Source of the DNA: Alphaproteobacteria bacterium
GTDB lineage: Bacteria > Pseudomonadota > Alphaproteobacteria > UBA8366 > Aestuariispiraceae
Direction: 5' to 3'
Assembly: GCA_033344895.1 (NCBI GenBank)
Contig: JAWPMN010000001.1
Location: 2,097,501-2,161,500, forward strand
DNA length: 64,000 nucleotides
Both the position numbers and the translations under genes were made by a program. Positions 36,806-45,744 of this stretch are shown in pieces (the first letter of the stretch is position 1; each line of letters starts with the position of its first letter). The notes below the pieces were generated by a model. The model was not told where the DNA came from. It searched no databases and worked only from the letters and a program-made list of their open reading frames with translations.

Positions 36806-39075
36806 AAGGACAACCCACACCGTCCGACATGCTTGAAGAACTGGTCGACAAAGCGCTCTCCCAAATGGATCGCTTGGCTGTAACCAGTTTTAGAAGCGCG
36901 TTGGACGAACTTATAGATTTCCACCGTTTCCTAATCGACGCCTACGAAACGCGAGACGAGACAGGGGCGGCGATGAGCTTTGCCCAGATCGGCTATTGGA
37001 GCTCTCTGCATGCAGAGTGGATTCAAGAGTATAGACGTCTCTTTGAGCGCGCCGCCCAGTTCATCGGACGGGAGAATGACTTCATTGTTCATTTGGTACA
37101 CGTGCCAAATCGGTTGCTGCCACAGGATGCCCGCCACCGAGCGCCAGAGGTGATTGTTAAACTTCTTGATCTCGTAAATATCCTTGTTCTTCAACTTGAA
37201 CGTTGGGTCACGGAACGAAGAGATTACCATATTTCGCGCTATTCTGAAGAAAAACTGCTCCATCGTGGCGTCATTTCAGACGAAAAAGCCTATAAAGATG
37301 TTCTCGAAAACTTGGTTGGTTCATGGGAAAGTGTAGGACAAAATGTTTCTTTGATGTACAAGTGGCGAACTAAAGATGTTCCTGAGTCTGATATTTGGGA
37401 GGGGTATTCATTAAGTTGGCCATTTTTGAATCGGCATATGAAAAATACGGCATATTTATTGGCGGTTGCGGTTTGGAATGAAGATGAAGTAGGGGTGGAT
37501 TACTTCTGTGAAACACTGCTCCGTTGGTTCGGCAGTTTTGAGTATAAATTTGATACTGAACATCTCTTGATTACGACCCTTTTGACGCCAGAAATTCTTG
37601 ATCTGGAATGGGGTGATGCGTTGGATAGGTTGGGACCCCTGTCACGCTACCAGTACCTGCCACCTCCTACCCCGTCAGGTGTATTTTCGGAAATTTTGCG
37701 TAATGCCTTAGCAGATACGATAACCGTAGCTTCTGGTGTGTTTTTAGGATGGTATCTGGAGCGCAAGCAGGAATCAGACATCGCTGTTAGGACGGTTCAT
37801 CGCTTATTGAATAGATCAGTCGATGATGAGGACGATTTTCGTGAACCTCGCGAATTGGGGTTCCGTCCATTTTTTCACCAAGTTTTTCGTATCTATGCGT
37901 CCGGCCCTAGATTTAAAAATTCTGGATATGGCAATTGGTTGGATGAACTCGTAGCTTCTCTTGATTCTATGACTGAAAGAAGGGTCATTCCGGGGAGGGT
38001 CTACACCCCATCGACTCGCAGCGAGCGTACAGACTTAATGCTCCCTTGGCTATCCTGCATGCTTGGTCAGCTTGCTACTCATGGCGACTCCGACACAGTC
38101 AATTCTATAACTGAAGTTACGGCACGGGAAGAGTTGTTCCCTGACGGCGACCTTTCTCTGCGGAACGTGTTGTACGATTTAAAACAGTTTAGCTCCGCCT
38201 TGAGGTCCACGCGTTTGGAATACCTTGGCCGGGGTGCATTGGCTCTGAATCCAGATTTGCGATTGGAAGAGGCGTCTAATCGACTTCAATACATAGTCGA
38301 TGAAATATCACAGTCAATCGATGCGCAGAGACGGGAACGCCTGAAGAGTCGAGCCGTTTCTATCGCAAAGATTGAAGCTGTGCGGGAGCGAGTTCATCAA
38401 GCGCTTACAATGAAACTATCTGGAATCGACCTTTTTAGTGATTATGAGATTTCCATGGTGCCTGGCAAATACATTGAGCGGGAGCACTCGATCGGTGGAA
38501 TCGAAAAAGGATTGCTTACCGAGCCGCCAATGGCCGATGGGCCATCGAATATCTGGGAGTTTACAAGTGAGGCAATGGCTGAATATGCGTGCCGGTGTGT
38601 ATGGGGCAGTTTCTCTAGACTCTCTCGACAAATCATTGAGATAGAGAGCGAATTAGAGTTTCTAAAGGTCATGGATTCGGCAGCTCAATCAATGCTTTCG
38701 GTGGGCAAGCGCCCAATTTTACTCGTGCGTGATTGGGATGATCCACATTGGATGCAAACCTGGTTCTCCAGGCGGGATGATTTGCCATCTAGAATAAGTA
38801 TAGAAAGAAAAACTAGTATATCATCAGGGTATTATATGGGGACTGTGAATGAAGTGGATGTTTATCGATTTTCATTTGATTCTGGTCGGGCGCTTCTTTT
38901 TAGTTCTGATTTACTGGCTAGAGTTATTTATGCGCCGCGTGATGGAGGACTCGCCGTTGATGTGGAGTTTGTAGACGGTATACAAGCTGAGGCAGGTAAG
39001 CTTGTTTTTCGATTCAGCCAAGATTGCAAATGGCTACCAGGCGAGGTTGTTGAGCTAAGGTATTCGGCAAGTTAA
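36802..39075 (+). CDS. Large soluble protein of unknown family, island gene 2
   Basis: A 757-residue protein, mostly alpha-helical by eye, with no Walker motif, nuclease signature, helix-turn-helix or membrane helix that I can identify. The N-terminal third is rich in Trp, Tyr and Glu (SYWSSLHAEWIQEYRRLF-like helical repeats). A region around 510-550 (SQSIDAQRRERLKSRAVSIAKI) could be coiled coil. The C-terminal 250 residues are strand-rich, ending LPGEVVELRYSAS. Its start is coupled to the membrane-protein gene. With that gene it makes up the whole island, so the two-gene unit is presumably a complete function, for example host defence or envelope sensing; no direct evidence chooses between them. 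Confidence 0.82.
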   Translation: MKGQPTPSDMLEELVDKALSQMDRLAVTSFRSALDELIDFHRFLIDAYETRDETGAAMSFAQIGYWSSLHAEWIQEYRRLFERAAQFIGRENDFIVHLVHVPNRLLPQDARHRAPEVIVKLLDLVNILVLQLERWVTERRDYHISRYSEEKLLHRGVISDEKAYKDVLENLVGSWESVGQNVSLMYKWRTKDVPESDIWEGYSLSWPFLNRHMKNTAYLLAVAVWNEDEVGVDYFCETLLRWFGSFEYKFDTEHLLITTLLTPEILDLEWGDALDRLGPLSRYQYLPPPTPSGVFSEILRNALADTITVASGVFLGWYLERKQESDIAVRTVHRLLNRSVDDEDDFREPRELGFRPFFHQVFRIYASGPRFKNSGYGNWLDELVASLDSMTERRVIPGRVYTPSTRSERTDLMLPWLSCMLGQLATHGDSDTVNSITEVTAREELFPDGDLSLRNVLYDLKQFSSALRSTRLEYLGRGALALNPDLRLEEASNRLQYIVDEISQSIDAQRRERLKSRAVSIAKIEAVRERVHQALTMKLSGIDLFSDYEISMVPGKYIEREHSIGGIEKGLLTEPPMADGPSNIWEFTSEAMAEYACRCVWGSFSRLSRQIIEIESELEFLKVMDSAAQSMLSVGKRPILLVRDWDDPHWMQTWFSRRDDLPSRISIERKTSISSGYYMGTVNEVDVYRFSFDSGRALLFSSDLLARVIYAPRDGGLAVDVEFVDGIQAEAGKLVFRFSQDCKWLPGEVVELRYSAS

Positions 39076-39084
39076 CCTGATGAA

Positions 39085-39142
39085 CCTAGTATCTAGGATA
39101 TTAGGGCCCGCTCAAATTGTCTATGTCCTTCACTCAAAGGAC
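39085..39142. terminator. Inverted repeats between the island and convergent pobA
   Basis: CCTAG-TAT-CTAGG at 39085-39097 and GTCCTT-CACTCA-AAGGAC at 39125-39142. They lie between the island's last gene and the convergent pobA stop. Neither has a clear U-tract, so terminator function is a guess. Confidence 0.35.
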
Positions 39143-39148
39143 CCTCCC

Positions 39149-40333
39149 CTAAAACGGCAGCCCCACATAGTTTTCCGCCAGGCTCGTCTGTGCGGCTTTT
39201 GATTCCAGCAGGTATTCGATTTCCGCCAGTTGCATGCGGTTTTCGAAGGCGCGGGTGTCGGGGAAGGTGTGGAGGAGGCTGGTCATCCACCAGGAGAAAC
39301 GCTCGGCCTTCCAGATGCGGGCCAGGGCGGTCTGGGAATAGCTGTCCAGGCCGCTGTCGTCGCCGTGCTTGTAATGGGCGATCAGGGCGCGGTGCAGATA
39401 GTGGATGTCGGAGGCGGCGAGGTTCAGGCCCTTGGCGCCGGTGGGCGGCACGATATGGGCGGCGTCCCCGGCCAGGAACAGGCGTCCGTGGCGCAGCGGT
39501 TCGGCGACGAAGCTGCGCATCGGCACGACGCTTTTCTCCAGCACTTCGCCCTCGTTGACCAGGCTGCCGTCGCTGTCGCCGACCCGCAGGCGCAGCTCCT
39601 CCCAGATCCGGTCGTCGGGCCATTGGCCGAGGTCCTCGTCCGGGCGGCATTGCAGATAGTTCCGCGAGATGTCGGCGGAGCGCATGCTGAACAGCGCGAA
39701 ACCGTTGTCGTGATGGGCATAGATCAGCTCGTCCGAGGCGGGCGGGGCCTTGGCCAGAACGCCGAGCCAGCCGAAAGGATAGACCCGCTCCAGCGTCCGG
39801 ATCGCGTCCTCGGGCAGGCTGGCGCGGCAGACGCCGTGGAACCCGTCGCAGCCGGCGATGAAATCGCAGGCCAGTTCGACGGTCTCGCCGTCCTTGCGAT
39901 AGGTCAGGCGCGGGACGTCGGTGTCGTAATCCAGCGGCCGGACATCCTCCGCCTCGAAGACGATTTCGCCGCCCGCGGCCAGCCGCGCGGCGATCAGGTC
40001 CTTGGTGACCTCGGTCTGGCCATAGATCGTGACCACCTTGCCGCCGGTCAGATCGGACAGCGGGATGCGGCGGCGCTCTCCGGCCCCGGCAATCTCGATC
40101 CCGCCATGGACCAGACCCTCGCGGTCGAGGCGGTCGGCGACCCCGGCGGCGCGCAGCAGGTCGACCGTGCCCTGTTCCAAGACCCCGGCGCGGATCCGTC
40201 CCTCGACATAGCGGCGATCCTTGCGCTCCAGGATCACCGAGTCGATGCCGTTCACATGCAGCAATTGCGACAGCAGCAATCCCGCCGGGCCGCAGCCGAC
40301 GATGCCGACCTGGGTGCGCCGCGTCTTGCTCAT
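39149..40333 (-). CDS. pobA: 4-hydroxybenzoate 3-monooxygenase
   Basis: A 394-residue class A flavin monooxygenase. It has the FAD motif GIVGCGPAGLLLSQLL near the N-terminus, the DG motif in AGCDGFHG and the GDAAH motif as LAGDAAHIVPPTGAKG. It converts 4-hydroxybenzoate to protocatechuate using NADPH and O2, feeding the pcaHG dioxygenase. A GAGAG lies before the ATG. Divergent from the Rieske gene, with a PobR/PcaU-type operator in between. The AT-rich island separates it from pcaCHG, so an originally contiguous pca-pob cluster was probably split. Confidence 0.94.
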   Translation of the reverse strand: MSKTRRTQVGIVGCGPAGLLLSQLLHVNGIDSVILERKDRRYVEGRIRAGVLEQGTVDLLRAAGVADRLDREGLVHGGIEIAGAGERRRIPLSDLTGGKVVTIYGQTEVTKDLIAARLAAGGEIVFEAEDVRPLDYDTDVPRLTYRKDGETVELACDFIAGCDGFHGVCRASLPEDAIRTLERVYPFGWLGVLAKAPPASDELIYAHHDNGFALFSMRSADISRNYLQCRPDEDLGQWPDDRIWEELRLRVGDSDGSLVNEGEVLEKSVVPMRSFVAEPLRHGRLFLAGDAAHIVPPTGAKGLNLAASDIHYLHRALIAHYKHGDDSGLDSYSQTALARIWKAERFSWWMTSLLHTFPDTRAFENRMQLAEIEYLLESKAAQTSLAENYVGLPF

Positions 40334-40443
40334 CTCTCTGATCCTCGAGGTTCCGGATGGTCGGACAGAGTATAGGGCGTCCCCCCGACCGGCCCTAGAA
40401 ACGGACCCTCTTTGCAGGCAAAGATTTTTCCGTCATACTGATT

Positions 40444-40469
40444 ATCGAACACACGTTCGTATATCGAAC
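40444..40469. promoter_or_regulatory. PobR/PcaU-type operator between pobA and the Rieske gene
   Basis: Half-sites ATCGAAC (40444-40450), GTTCGTAT (40455-40462, inverted) and ATCGAAC (40463-40469). Read on the minus strand the series is GTTCGATAT, ACGAAC, GTTCGAT, nearly the same as the site before pcaC. It ends 28 bases before the Rieske start and lies 111 bases upstream of pobA, so it can serve both. Confidence 0.68.
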
Positions 40470-40497
40470 AAACCCACCAGCCGGGAGACGTTTGACG

Positions 40498-41829
40498 ATG
40501 ATCAGCGAGGAGATGAACCGGACCCTGACCCGTACCGGACCGGGGACCGAGGCGGGGGCGGTGCTGCGGCGCTATTGGCAGCCCGTTGCCCTGACGGCGG
40601 AATTCGACGGGCCGCGCCCGGTACGTCCGGTTACGGTGCTGGGGGAACGCCTGGTCGCCTTCCGGAACGGCGACGGAAGCTATGGGCTGATCGACCGGCA
40701 CTGCCCGCATCGCGGCGCCGATCTGTGCTATGGCCGGTTGGAAGACGGCGGGCTGCGCTGCCCGTTCCACGGCTGGAAGTTCGGGACGGACGGCCAGTGT
40801 CAGGAAACCCCGGCGGAACCGGAAGAAAGCACGCTGGCCGAGCGGATCCGCACGACGGCCTATCCCTGTATCGCGCGCAACGGCATCGTCTTCGCCTATC
40901 TGGGCGAGGGGGAAGCGCCGGCGCTGCCGGAGATCGACTGCCTGACCGCGCCGGAGGCCTATACCTTCGCCTTCAAGGGGCTGATCGAAAGCAACTGGCT
41001 GCAGGCGCTGGAGGTCGGGATCGACCCGGCGCATGCCTCCTTCCTGCACCGCTATCTGGAGGATGACGACCCGGCCGAGGGCTATGGCAAGCAGTTCCGC
41101 GACTATGTCGGCGGGACGGACATTCCGATGACCCGGGTGCTGCGCGACTTCCCGCGCCCGAAGATCGAGGTCGAGACGACGGATTACGGCCTTCGCATCA
41201 CCGCCTTGCGCGACCTGAACGGGGAGGCGATGCATGTCCGGGTGACCAACCAGATCTTCCCGCAGGCCATCGCCATCCCAATGTCGAACGAGATGACGAT
41301 CACTCAGTGGCATGTCCCGGTCGATGACGAGACCTGCTACTGGTATGCGATCTTCACCAGTTTCGGGAAGCCGGTCGACCACGCGAAGATGCGCGAACAG
41401 CGGCTGGAACTCTATGAACTGCCCGACTACATCCCGAAGGTCGGGAAGCGGAACGGCTACGGCTACGACCCGGTCGAACAGAAGATGCGGACCTATACCG
41501 GCATGGGCGACGACATCAATGTCCACGACCAGTGGGCGGTCGAATCCCCCGGCCCGATCCAGGACCGGACCAGGGAACATCTGGGCCAGACCGATGTGGC
41601 CATCGCCGCCTATCGCCGGATGCTGCTGCGTGCGATCAAGACCGTGCGCAAGGGCGAAGGCGTGTTGCCGATCAACGATACCGAGGGCGGACCGGCGGCG
41701 ATCCGAGGGCCGGTCGCGGTGGATACGGTGGCGGCGCCGGATGACTGGTCCGACGCCTGGCTTGCCTGCGACCGTGCGCGGCGCGATGCTGCCCCCTGGT
41801 CGCCGAAGCCGGCGGCCGCGGCGGAATAG
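40498..41829 (+). CDS. Rieske non-heme iron oxygenase, alpha subunit
   Basis: Encodes 443 residues from ATG 40498; TTG 40492 is in frame but less likely. The Rieske cluster ligands are C69-x-H71 in CPHRGADLC and C88-x2-H91 in CPFHGWKF. The mononuclear iron site follows as EVGIDPAHASFLHRY. Overall it resembles phthalate 4,5-dioxygenase and related aromatic O-demethylases. No reductase or ferredoxin gene is nearby, so electrons must come from elsewhere. It precedes a glutamine-synthetase-like gene by 25 bases, an arrangement that suggests an aromatic amine or amide substrate. Confidence 0.88.
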   Translation: MISEEMNRTLTRTGPGTEAGAVLRRYWQPVALTAEFDGPRPVRPVTVLGERLVAFRNGDGSYGLIDRHCPHRGADLCYGRLEDGGLRCPFHGWKFGTDGQCQETPAEPEESTLAERIRTTAYPCIARNGIVFAYLGEGEAPALPEIDCLTAPEAYTFAFKGLIESNWLQALEVGIDPAHASFLHRYLEDDDPAEGYGKQFRDYVGGTDIPMTRVLRDFPRPKIEVETTDYGLRITALRDLNGEAMHVRVTNQIFPQAIAIPMSNEMTITQWHVPVDDETCYWYAIFTSFGKPVDHAKMREQRLELYELPDYIPKVGKRNGYGYDPVEQKMRTYTGMGDDINVHDQWAVESPGPIQDRTREHLGQTDVAIAAYRRMLLRAIKTVRKGEGVLPINDTEGGPAAIRGPVAVDTVAAPDDWSDAWLACDRARRDAAPWSPKPAAAAE

Positions 41830-41854
41830 CGGCAGGCCGGGGGAACAGGTTCCG

Positions 41855-43276
41855 ATGACTGTACATTTCGAAGTGCCGGACCCGCAGGGGCGGCGCGACC
41901 GGGTGGACCAGGTCCTGGCCCGCGCGGCCGAGGCGGGGATCGAGACGGTCCGGCTGTCCTTCGCGGATCAGCACGGGTTGCTGCGCGGCAAGACCTTGCC
42001 GGTGGACGGGTTGCGCGGGGCGCTGGACAGCGGCTGTCCGATGACGTCGACCCTTCTGCTGAAGGATACGTCGCACCGAACCGTCTTTCCGGTCTGGACC
42101 AGGGAAGGCGGCTACGACCTGCCCGGGCTGAAAGGGGCGGGCGATATCGTCATGCTGCCCGATCCGGAGACGTTCCAGGTCCTGCCCTGGGCGCCGACGA
42201 CCGGCTGGCTGCTGTGCGATCTGTTCCTGAAGGACGGGACGCCGCTGCCCTTCTGTACCCGCAGTCTGATGCGCCGGGTGCTGGCGGATATGGCTGATGC
42301 CGGGTTCACCTATCGCACCGGGCTGGAGCTGGAATTCACTGTCCTGAAGCTGGAGGATGCGAAGCTGGCCCATGCCGATGCCGGCCATCCCCCGGCCCCC
42401 TTCGGCACGTCGCTGACGACGCGGGGCTATCAGTATCTGACCGAAAGCCGCGCCGACGAGCTGGACCCGATCTTCGAGATCATCCGCCGGACCTGCGCCG
42501 GGCTGAACCTGCCGCTGCGCAGCCTGGAGGTCGAATTCGGCCCCAGCCAGGTGGAGGCGACCTTCCATCCTCAGGACGGCATGGCCACCGCCGATGCGAC
42601 GGTGCTGTTCCGCAGTGCGGTCAAGCAGGCGCTGCGCCGCGAAGGCTATCACGCGACCTTCATGTGCCGACCGGCCCTGCCGGAGATTTTCTCCAATGGC
42701 TGGCACGTGCATCAGTCGCTGATCGGTGCCGATGGGGCGAATGTCTTCGCCGATGCCGACCGGGTGATGTCGGATACCGGATACGGGTTCCTGGCCGGGA
42801 TGCTGGACCGGGCGGCGGAGAGCTGCCTGCTGACCACGCCGACGATTAATGGCTACAAGCGCTACCGTCCCTTCGTCCTGGCACCGGACCGTATCCTCTG
42901 GGGCCTGGACAACAAGGGCGCGATGCTGCGCGTGGTCGGCGCGGCGGGGGATGCCGCGACGCGGATCGAAAACCGTGCGCCGGAGCCGGCGGCCAACCCG
43001 TATCTGTGCCTCGCCGCCCAGGCGGCTTCCGGGCTGGACGGCATTCGGCGACAGGCCGCGCCGCCGCCGCCGACAGAGGAACCCTATGCCGACGGCGAAT
43101 TGCTGCCGCGCACGATCCTGCAGGCGATTGACGCCTTTGCCGTCAGCGACTTTTATCGTCGGACATTCGGCGACGCCTTCGTCGACTATCTGACGGTGCT
43201 CAAGAAGGCGGAGGTCGCGCGGTTCTTCGCGGAAGTGACGGATTGGGAACAGCGTGAATATTTCGAAATCTACTGA
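41855..43276 (+). CDS. Glutamine-synthetase-family ligase
   Basis: Encodes 473 residues from ATG 41855; a longer in-frame extension into the Rieske gene is a shadow. It has the GS catalytic fold: LELEFTVL, EVEFGPSQVEATF, WHVHQSL, NGYKRYRPF and TRIENRAPEPAANPYL, with metal-binding glutamates and the His in the WHVHQ motif. It is not a housekeeping GlnA. Relatives gamma-glutamylate amines such as putrescine (PuuA), ethanolamine or aniline (AtdA1). Beside a Rieske oxygenase, amidation of an amine-bearing aromatic before oxygenation is a reasonable hypothesis. Confidence 0.88.
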   Translation: MTVHFEVPDPQGRRDRVDQVLARAAEAGIETVRLSFADQHGLLRGKTLPVDGLRGALDSGCPMTSTLLLKDTSHRTVFPVWTREGGYDLPGLKGAGDIVMLPDPETFQVLPWAPTTGWLLCDLFLKDGTPLPFCTRSLMRRVLADMADAGFTYRTGLELEFTVLKLEDAKLAHADAGHPPAPFGTSLTTRGYQYLTESRADELDPIFEIIRRTCAGLNLPLRSLEVEFGPSQVEATFHPQDGMATADATVLFRSAVKQALRREGYHATFMCRPALPEIFSNGWHVHQSLIGADGANVFADADRVMSDTGYGFLAGMLDRAAESCLLTTPTINGYKRYRPFVLAPDRILWGLDNKGAMLRVVGAAGDAATRIENRAPEPAANPYLCLAAQAASGLDGIRRQAAPPPPTEEPYADGELLPRTILQAIDAFAVSDFYRRTFGDAFVDYLTVLKKAEVARFFAEVTDWEQREYFEIY

Positions 43277-44060
43277 TACGGCCATGCCGGCGCTGCCGGA
43301 CGAGAATGACGGCGAAATCGTCCAGACCCTGGCCAAGGGGCTGAAGCTGATCGCCGCCTTCGGTCCGGATGCGCCCAGCATGACCATCGCCGAGGCCGCG
43401 ACGCTGACCGGGTTCAGCCGGGCCGGCGCCCGGCGCATCCTGCGTACGCTGGAGGCGATGGGCTATGCCGAACAGAATCGCGGCCGTTACAGCCTGACCC
43501 CGAAAATCCTGACGCTCGGCTTTTCCTTCCTGCGCTCCAGCGAGATCGGCGAACGGGTCAATCCGATCCTGCGCCGGGTCAGCGATACCCTGCGCGAGAC
43601 CTGCTCTCTCGGTCTGCCCAGCGGACCCGACATGGTCTATGTCGCCCATGCGATCTGCGAGGATCGTCTGTTCTCCACCCGATTCACGATCGGCGCGCGC
43701 CTGCCCATGGCCGCAACGGCGATCGGGCGCGCCTATCTCGCCCATGTTTCGCCGGATCAGCGCGAACAGCTGCTTACCGTGATCGCGCCGCGGTCCGAAA
43801 CGCAATACACGGTGATCGACCGGGGTGCGCTGAAGGTCATTCTCGGGCGGACGGCGGACCGCGGCTATGCGGTGACGGAGGAAGAGTACGAGCTGGGTGC
43901 CCTGTCCGTCGCCGTGCCGGTGCCGGGCGCCAGCGGCCACGCCGTCGGCGCGCTCAACGTCGTCGTCAACAAGGGCCGCGTGTCCGTGAAGACGATGATC
44001 GATCAATATGTGCCGGCCCTCCGCGAGGCAGCACGAGACGCCGGCATGGCGCTCGGCTGA
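43254..44060 (+). CDS. IclR-family regulator (PcaR/PobR type)
   Basis: A 268-residue IclR protein. A winged helix-turn-helix spans about residues 20-80 (QTLAKGLKLIAAF, TLTGFSRAGARRILRTLEAMGY), followed by the effector domain ending ALNVVVN. The effector-binding core resembles PcaR/PobR/PcaU, which sense protocatechuate or 4-hydroxybenzoate. GTG 43254 overlaps the ligase end by 23 bases; ATG 43284 is a shorter alternative. The two GTTCG-type sites in the window are good candidates for its targets: its own operon, pobA and pcaC. Confidence 0.85.
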   Translation: MNISKSTDTAMPALPDENDGEIVQTLAKGLKLIAAFGPDAPSMTIAEAATLTGFSRAGARRILRTLEAMGYAEQNRGRYSLTPKILTLGFSFLRSSEIGERVNPILRRVSDTLRETCSLGLPSGPDMVYVAHAICEDRLFSTRFTIGARLPMAATAIGRAYLAHVSPDQREQLLTVIAPRSETQYTVIDRGALKVILGRTADRGYAVTEEEYELGALSVAVPVPGASGHAVGALNVVVNKGRVSVKTMIDQYVPALREAARDAGMALG

Positions 44061-44121
44061 CTTTCCGGACGGAATCCCGTTCGATATACTGGAAACCGCA
44101 ATCACGGTACGGAGTTTTCCG

Positions 44122-44715
44122 GTGAAGGACGGTCTGATCCCGCCGCCACGGCTCGGCGAATTCATCCGCAAGGCGCGCAAGGCCCATCGCCTGACCCTGG
44201 AACAGGTGGCGGAGCGCAGCGGCGTGTCCAAATCCATGCTGAGCCAAATCGAGCGCGGGTCGGTCAACCCGACCTTTGCTGTGGTCTGGAACCTGATGCA
44301 GGCGCTGGGGCTGGAGATGTCGGATCTGATCGACGGTGCCGCGCCGGAAGCGCCCGTCATCGAACATGTTCACGCCTATTCCATGCCGACCAGCAAGAGC
44401 CGGGACGGCCTCGTCACCCTGCACATGCTCAGCCCGTTCCGCACCGTCCTGCCCGTGGAATGGTACGAGATGCGGATGGAGACGGGCGGTGCCCTCGTGT
44501 CCGACGCCCATGCGCCGGGCACCTATGAGCACCTGACCTGTCTGGATGGCTCCGTCGCGGTGGAGGTCGGCGATATGCGTGTCGAAGGTCGGGCCGGCGA
44601 TACGCTGCGCTATCACGCCGACCGCCCGCACAGCATTCTCAACACCGCCGCCGGCCCGTCCCGCGCCATGCTGCTGGTCGCCCTGCCGCATCAGTTCGAC
44701 GCCGGCCCGGTTTAG
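44122..44715 (+). CDS. XRE-cupin transcriptional regulator
   Basis: Encodes 197 residues from GTG 44122, with GGAG seven bases upstream. It has an XRE helix-turn-helix (FIRKARKAHRLTLEQVAERS, GVSKSMLSQIERG), then a C-terminal cupin barrel with HAPGTYEHL and ADRPHSILN, the latter keeping the His positions of a small-molecule pocket. Such proteins control nearby catabolic operons. It follows the IclR gene by 60 bases on the same strand; the effector is unknown. Confidence 0.85.
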   Translation: MKDGLIPPPRLGEFIRKARKAHRLTLEQVAERSGVSKSMLSQIERGSVNPTFAVVWNLMQALGLEMSDLIDGAAPEAPVIEHVHAYSMPTSKSRDGLVTLHMLSPFRTVLPVEWYEMRMETGGALVSDAHAPGTYEHLTCLDGSVAVEVGDMRVEGRAGDTLRYHADRPHSILNTAAGPSRAMLLVALPHQFDAGPV

Positions 44716-44824
44716 CATCGTCGCAGTACCTCCTGTCTAGCGCTCGGGATTGCCCCGGTCGCGCCACATATTGCCCACATTCTGGAAAGATCGTGCCTCG
44801 CGAATTTCAACGGAGGGCAGGGCA

Positions 44825-45661
44825 ATGACGGTACTTTCCAATCGGTTCACAGCACTGGCGCTTATAGGCTTTCTTTCGGCCTGCGCGACCTATGAGACTC
44901 AGACCACATCCGGGCGGACATATCTGGAAGAGTACCCGGGTGGGCCAACGCCATTGTCGGACCGGTTCACAAAGGATGCAGACGGGAATGATGTCTTGCG
45001 GCCCTTGTCGGTGGATGAGGAAGTCGCGCTGGCGGCGAATGTCGAACCACAGCTGCGGTTTCCGGCGCGCATCGGCTTGGCCTACATTCAAAACGGCCAA
45101 TTAAGCCCGGTCCCGGCGGGACATGGCGCGGCCTGGCTGGGGGCGGCTAAATCGCTCGGCCCCGAGTTCGGGCAGTTTGTGCCGGTGAGCCCGCTTGTGG
45201 CGGGAGTGGCCGATTCCAACCCGAGAGAGGCAAGCTCTCTCAAAGGTAGGAGCAGGTTGGCGGAGGCCATGCGCAGTATCCGACTGGCCTCGGCCCGTCA
45301 GCATCTGGACGCCGTGCTGGTTTACGAATCCTTTGGCCAGTCCAAGAACAGCGCGACCCCGCTCAGTGCCTTGAACGTGACCCTGATCGGCATGGCGTTG
45401 GTACCGGCGAACCTGATCGAGGGGCAGGGCTTCGCTCAGGCGATCCTGTTGGATGTCCGGAATGGCTATACCTACGGAAACGCCGTCGCAGTAGGGGATT
45501 CCGCCAGCCTGTCTACATATTCCAACACAGGATCGGCGGAGAAGACGCGCGCGGAGGCGGCGGCCGCCGATGCCGTCGAAACTCTGACGGAGCAGGTGGC
45601 GGATATGATGCGCCGCCTTCGGAGCGAACTGGCAGACGTGGCAAAGGTGGATCCCTCCTGA
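44825..45661 (+). CDS. Putative lipoprotein
   Basis: Encodes 278 residues from ATG 44825, preceded by GGAGG. The signal LALIGFLSACATYE carries a lipobox (cysteine near residue 20). The body has DRFTKDADGNDVLRPLS, an alternating strand-helix pattern and a conserved GRSRLAEAMRSIRLASARQHLDAVLVYE region, with a helical C-terminus. I cannot name a family. It is probably anchored in the outer or inner membrane. Confidence 0.75.
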   Translation: MTVLSNRFTALALIGFLSACATYETQTTSGRTYLEEYPGGPTPLSDRFTKDADGNDVLRPLSVDEEVALAANVEPQLRFPARIGLAYIQNGQLSPVPAGHGAAWLGAAKSLGPEFGQFVPVSPLVAGVADSNPREASSLKGRSRLAEAMRSIRLASARQHLDAVLVYESFGQSKNSATPLSALNVTLIGMALVPANLIEGQGFAQAILLDVRNGYTYGNAVAVGDSASLSTYSNTGSAEKTRAEAAAADAVETLTEQVADMMRRLRSELADVAKVDPS

Positions 45662-45744
45662 AGTTCGCAGGAGCGTGGTCCGCACATCCGTCTCCCCGTG
45701 AAGGCGGGGGGCTGGGAATAGCGGGGGGAAACGCGCCGACGCCC

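Larger units (their letters stand above)
35487..39148. other. Low-GC two-gene island inserted between pca and pobA genes
   Basis: Base composition and codon use change sharply from the ends of the BKACE and pobA genes. Two sampled 60-base lines (37921 and 38161) hold 24 and 29 G+C, against clearly GC-rich flanks. The block contains exactly two coupled genes of unknown family on the plus strand. I saw no integrase, transposase or clear flanking direct repeat. Acquisition by horizontal transfer is inferred. Confidence 0.7.

Noticed and set aside
35487-39148. Island as a restriction-modification, toxin-antitoxin or abortive-infection system
   Set aside because: I found no methylase, nuclease, TIR, Walker or helix-turn-helix motif in either protein. 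The idea is left open only as a general possibility.
41672-43438. A 588-codon minus-strand frame opposite the glutamine-synthetase-like gene
   Set aside because: The plus-strand frame has full family motifs, and the antisense frame is compositionally abnormal.
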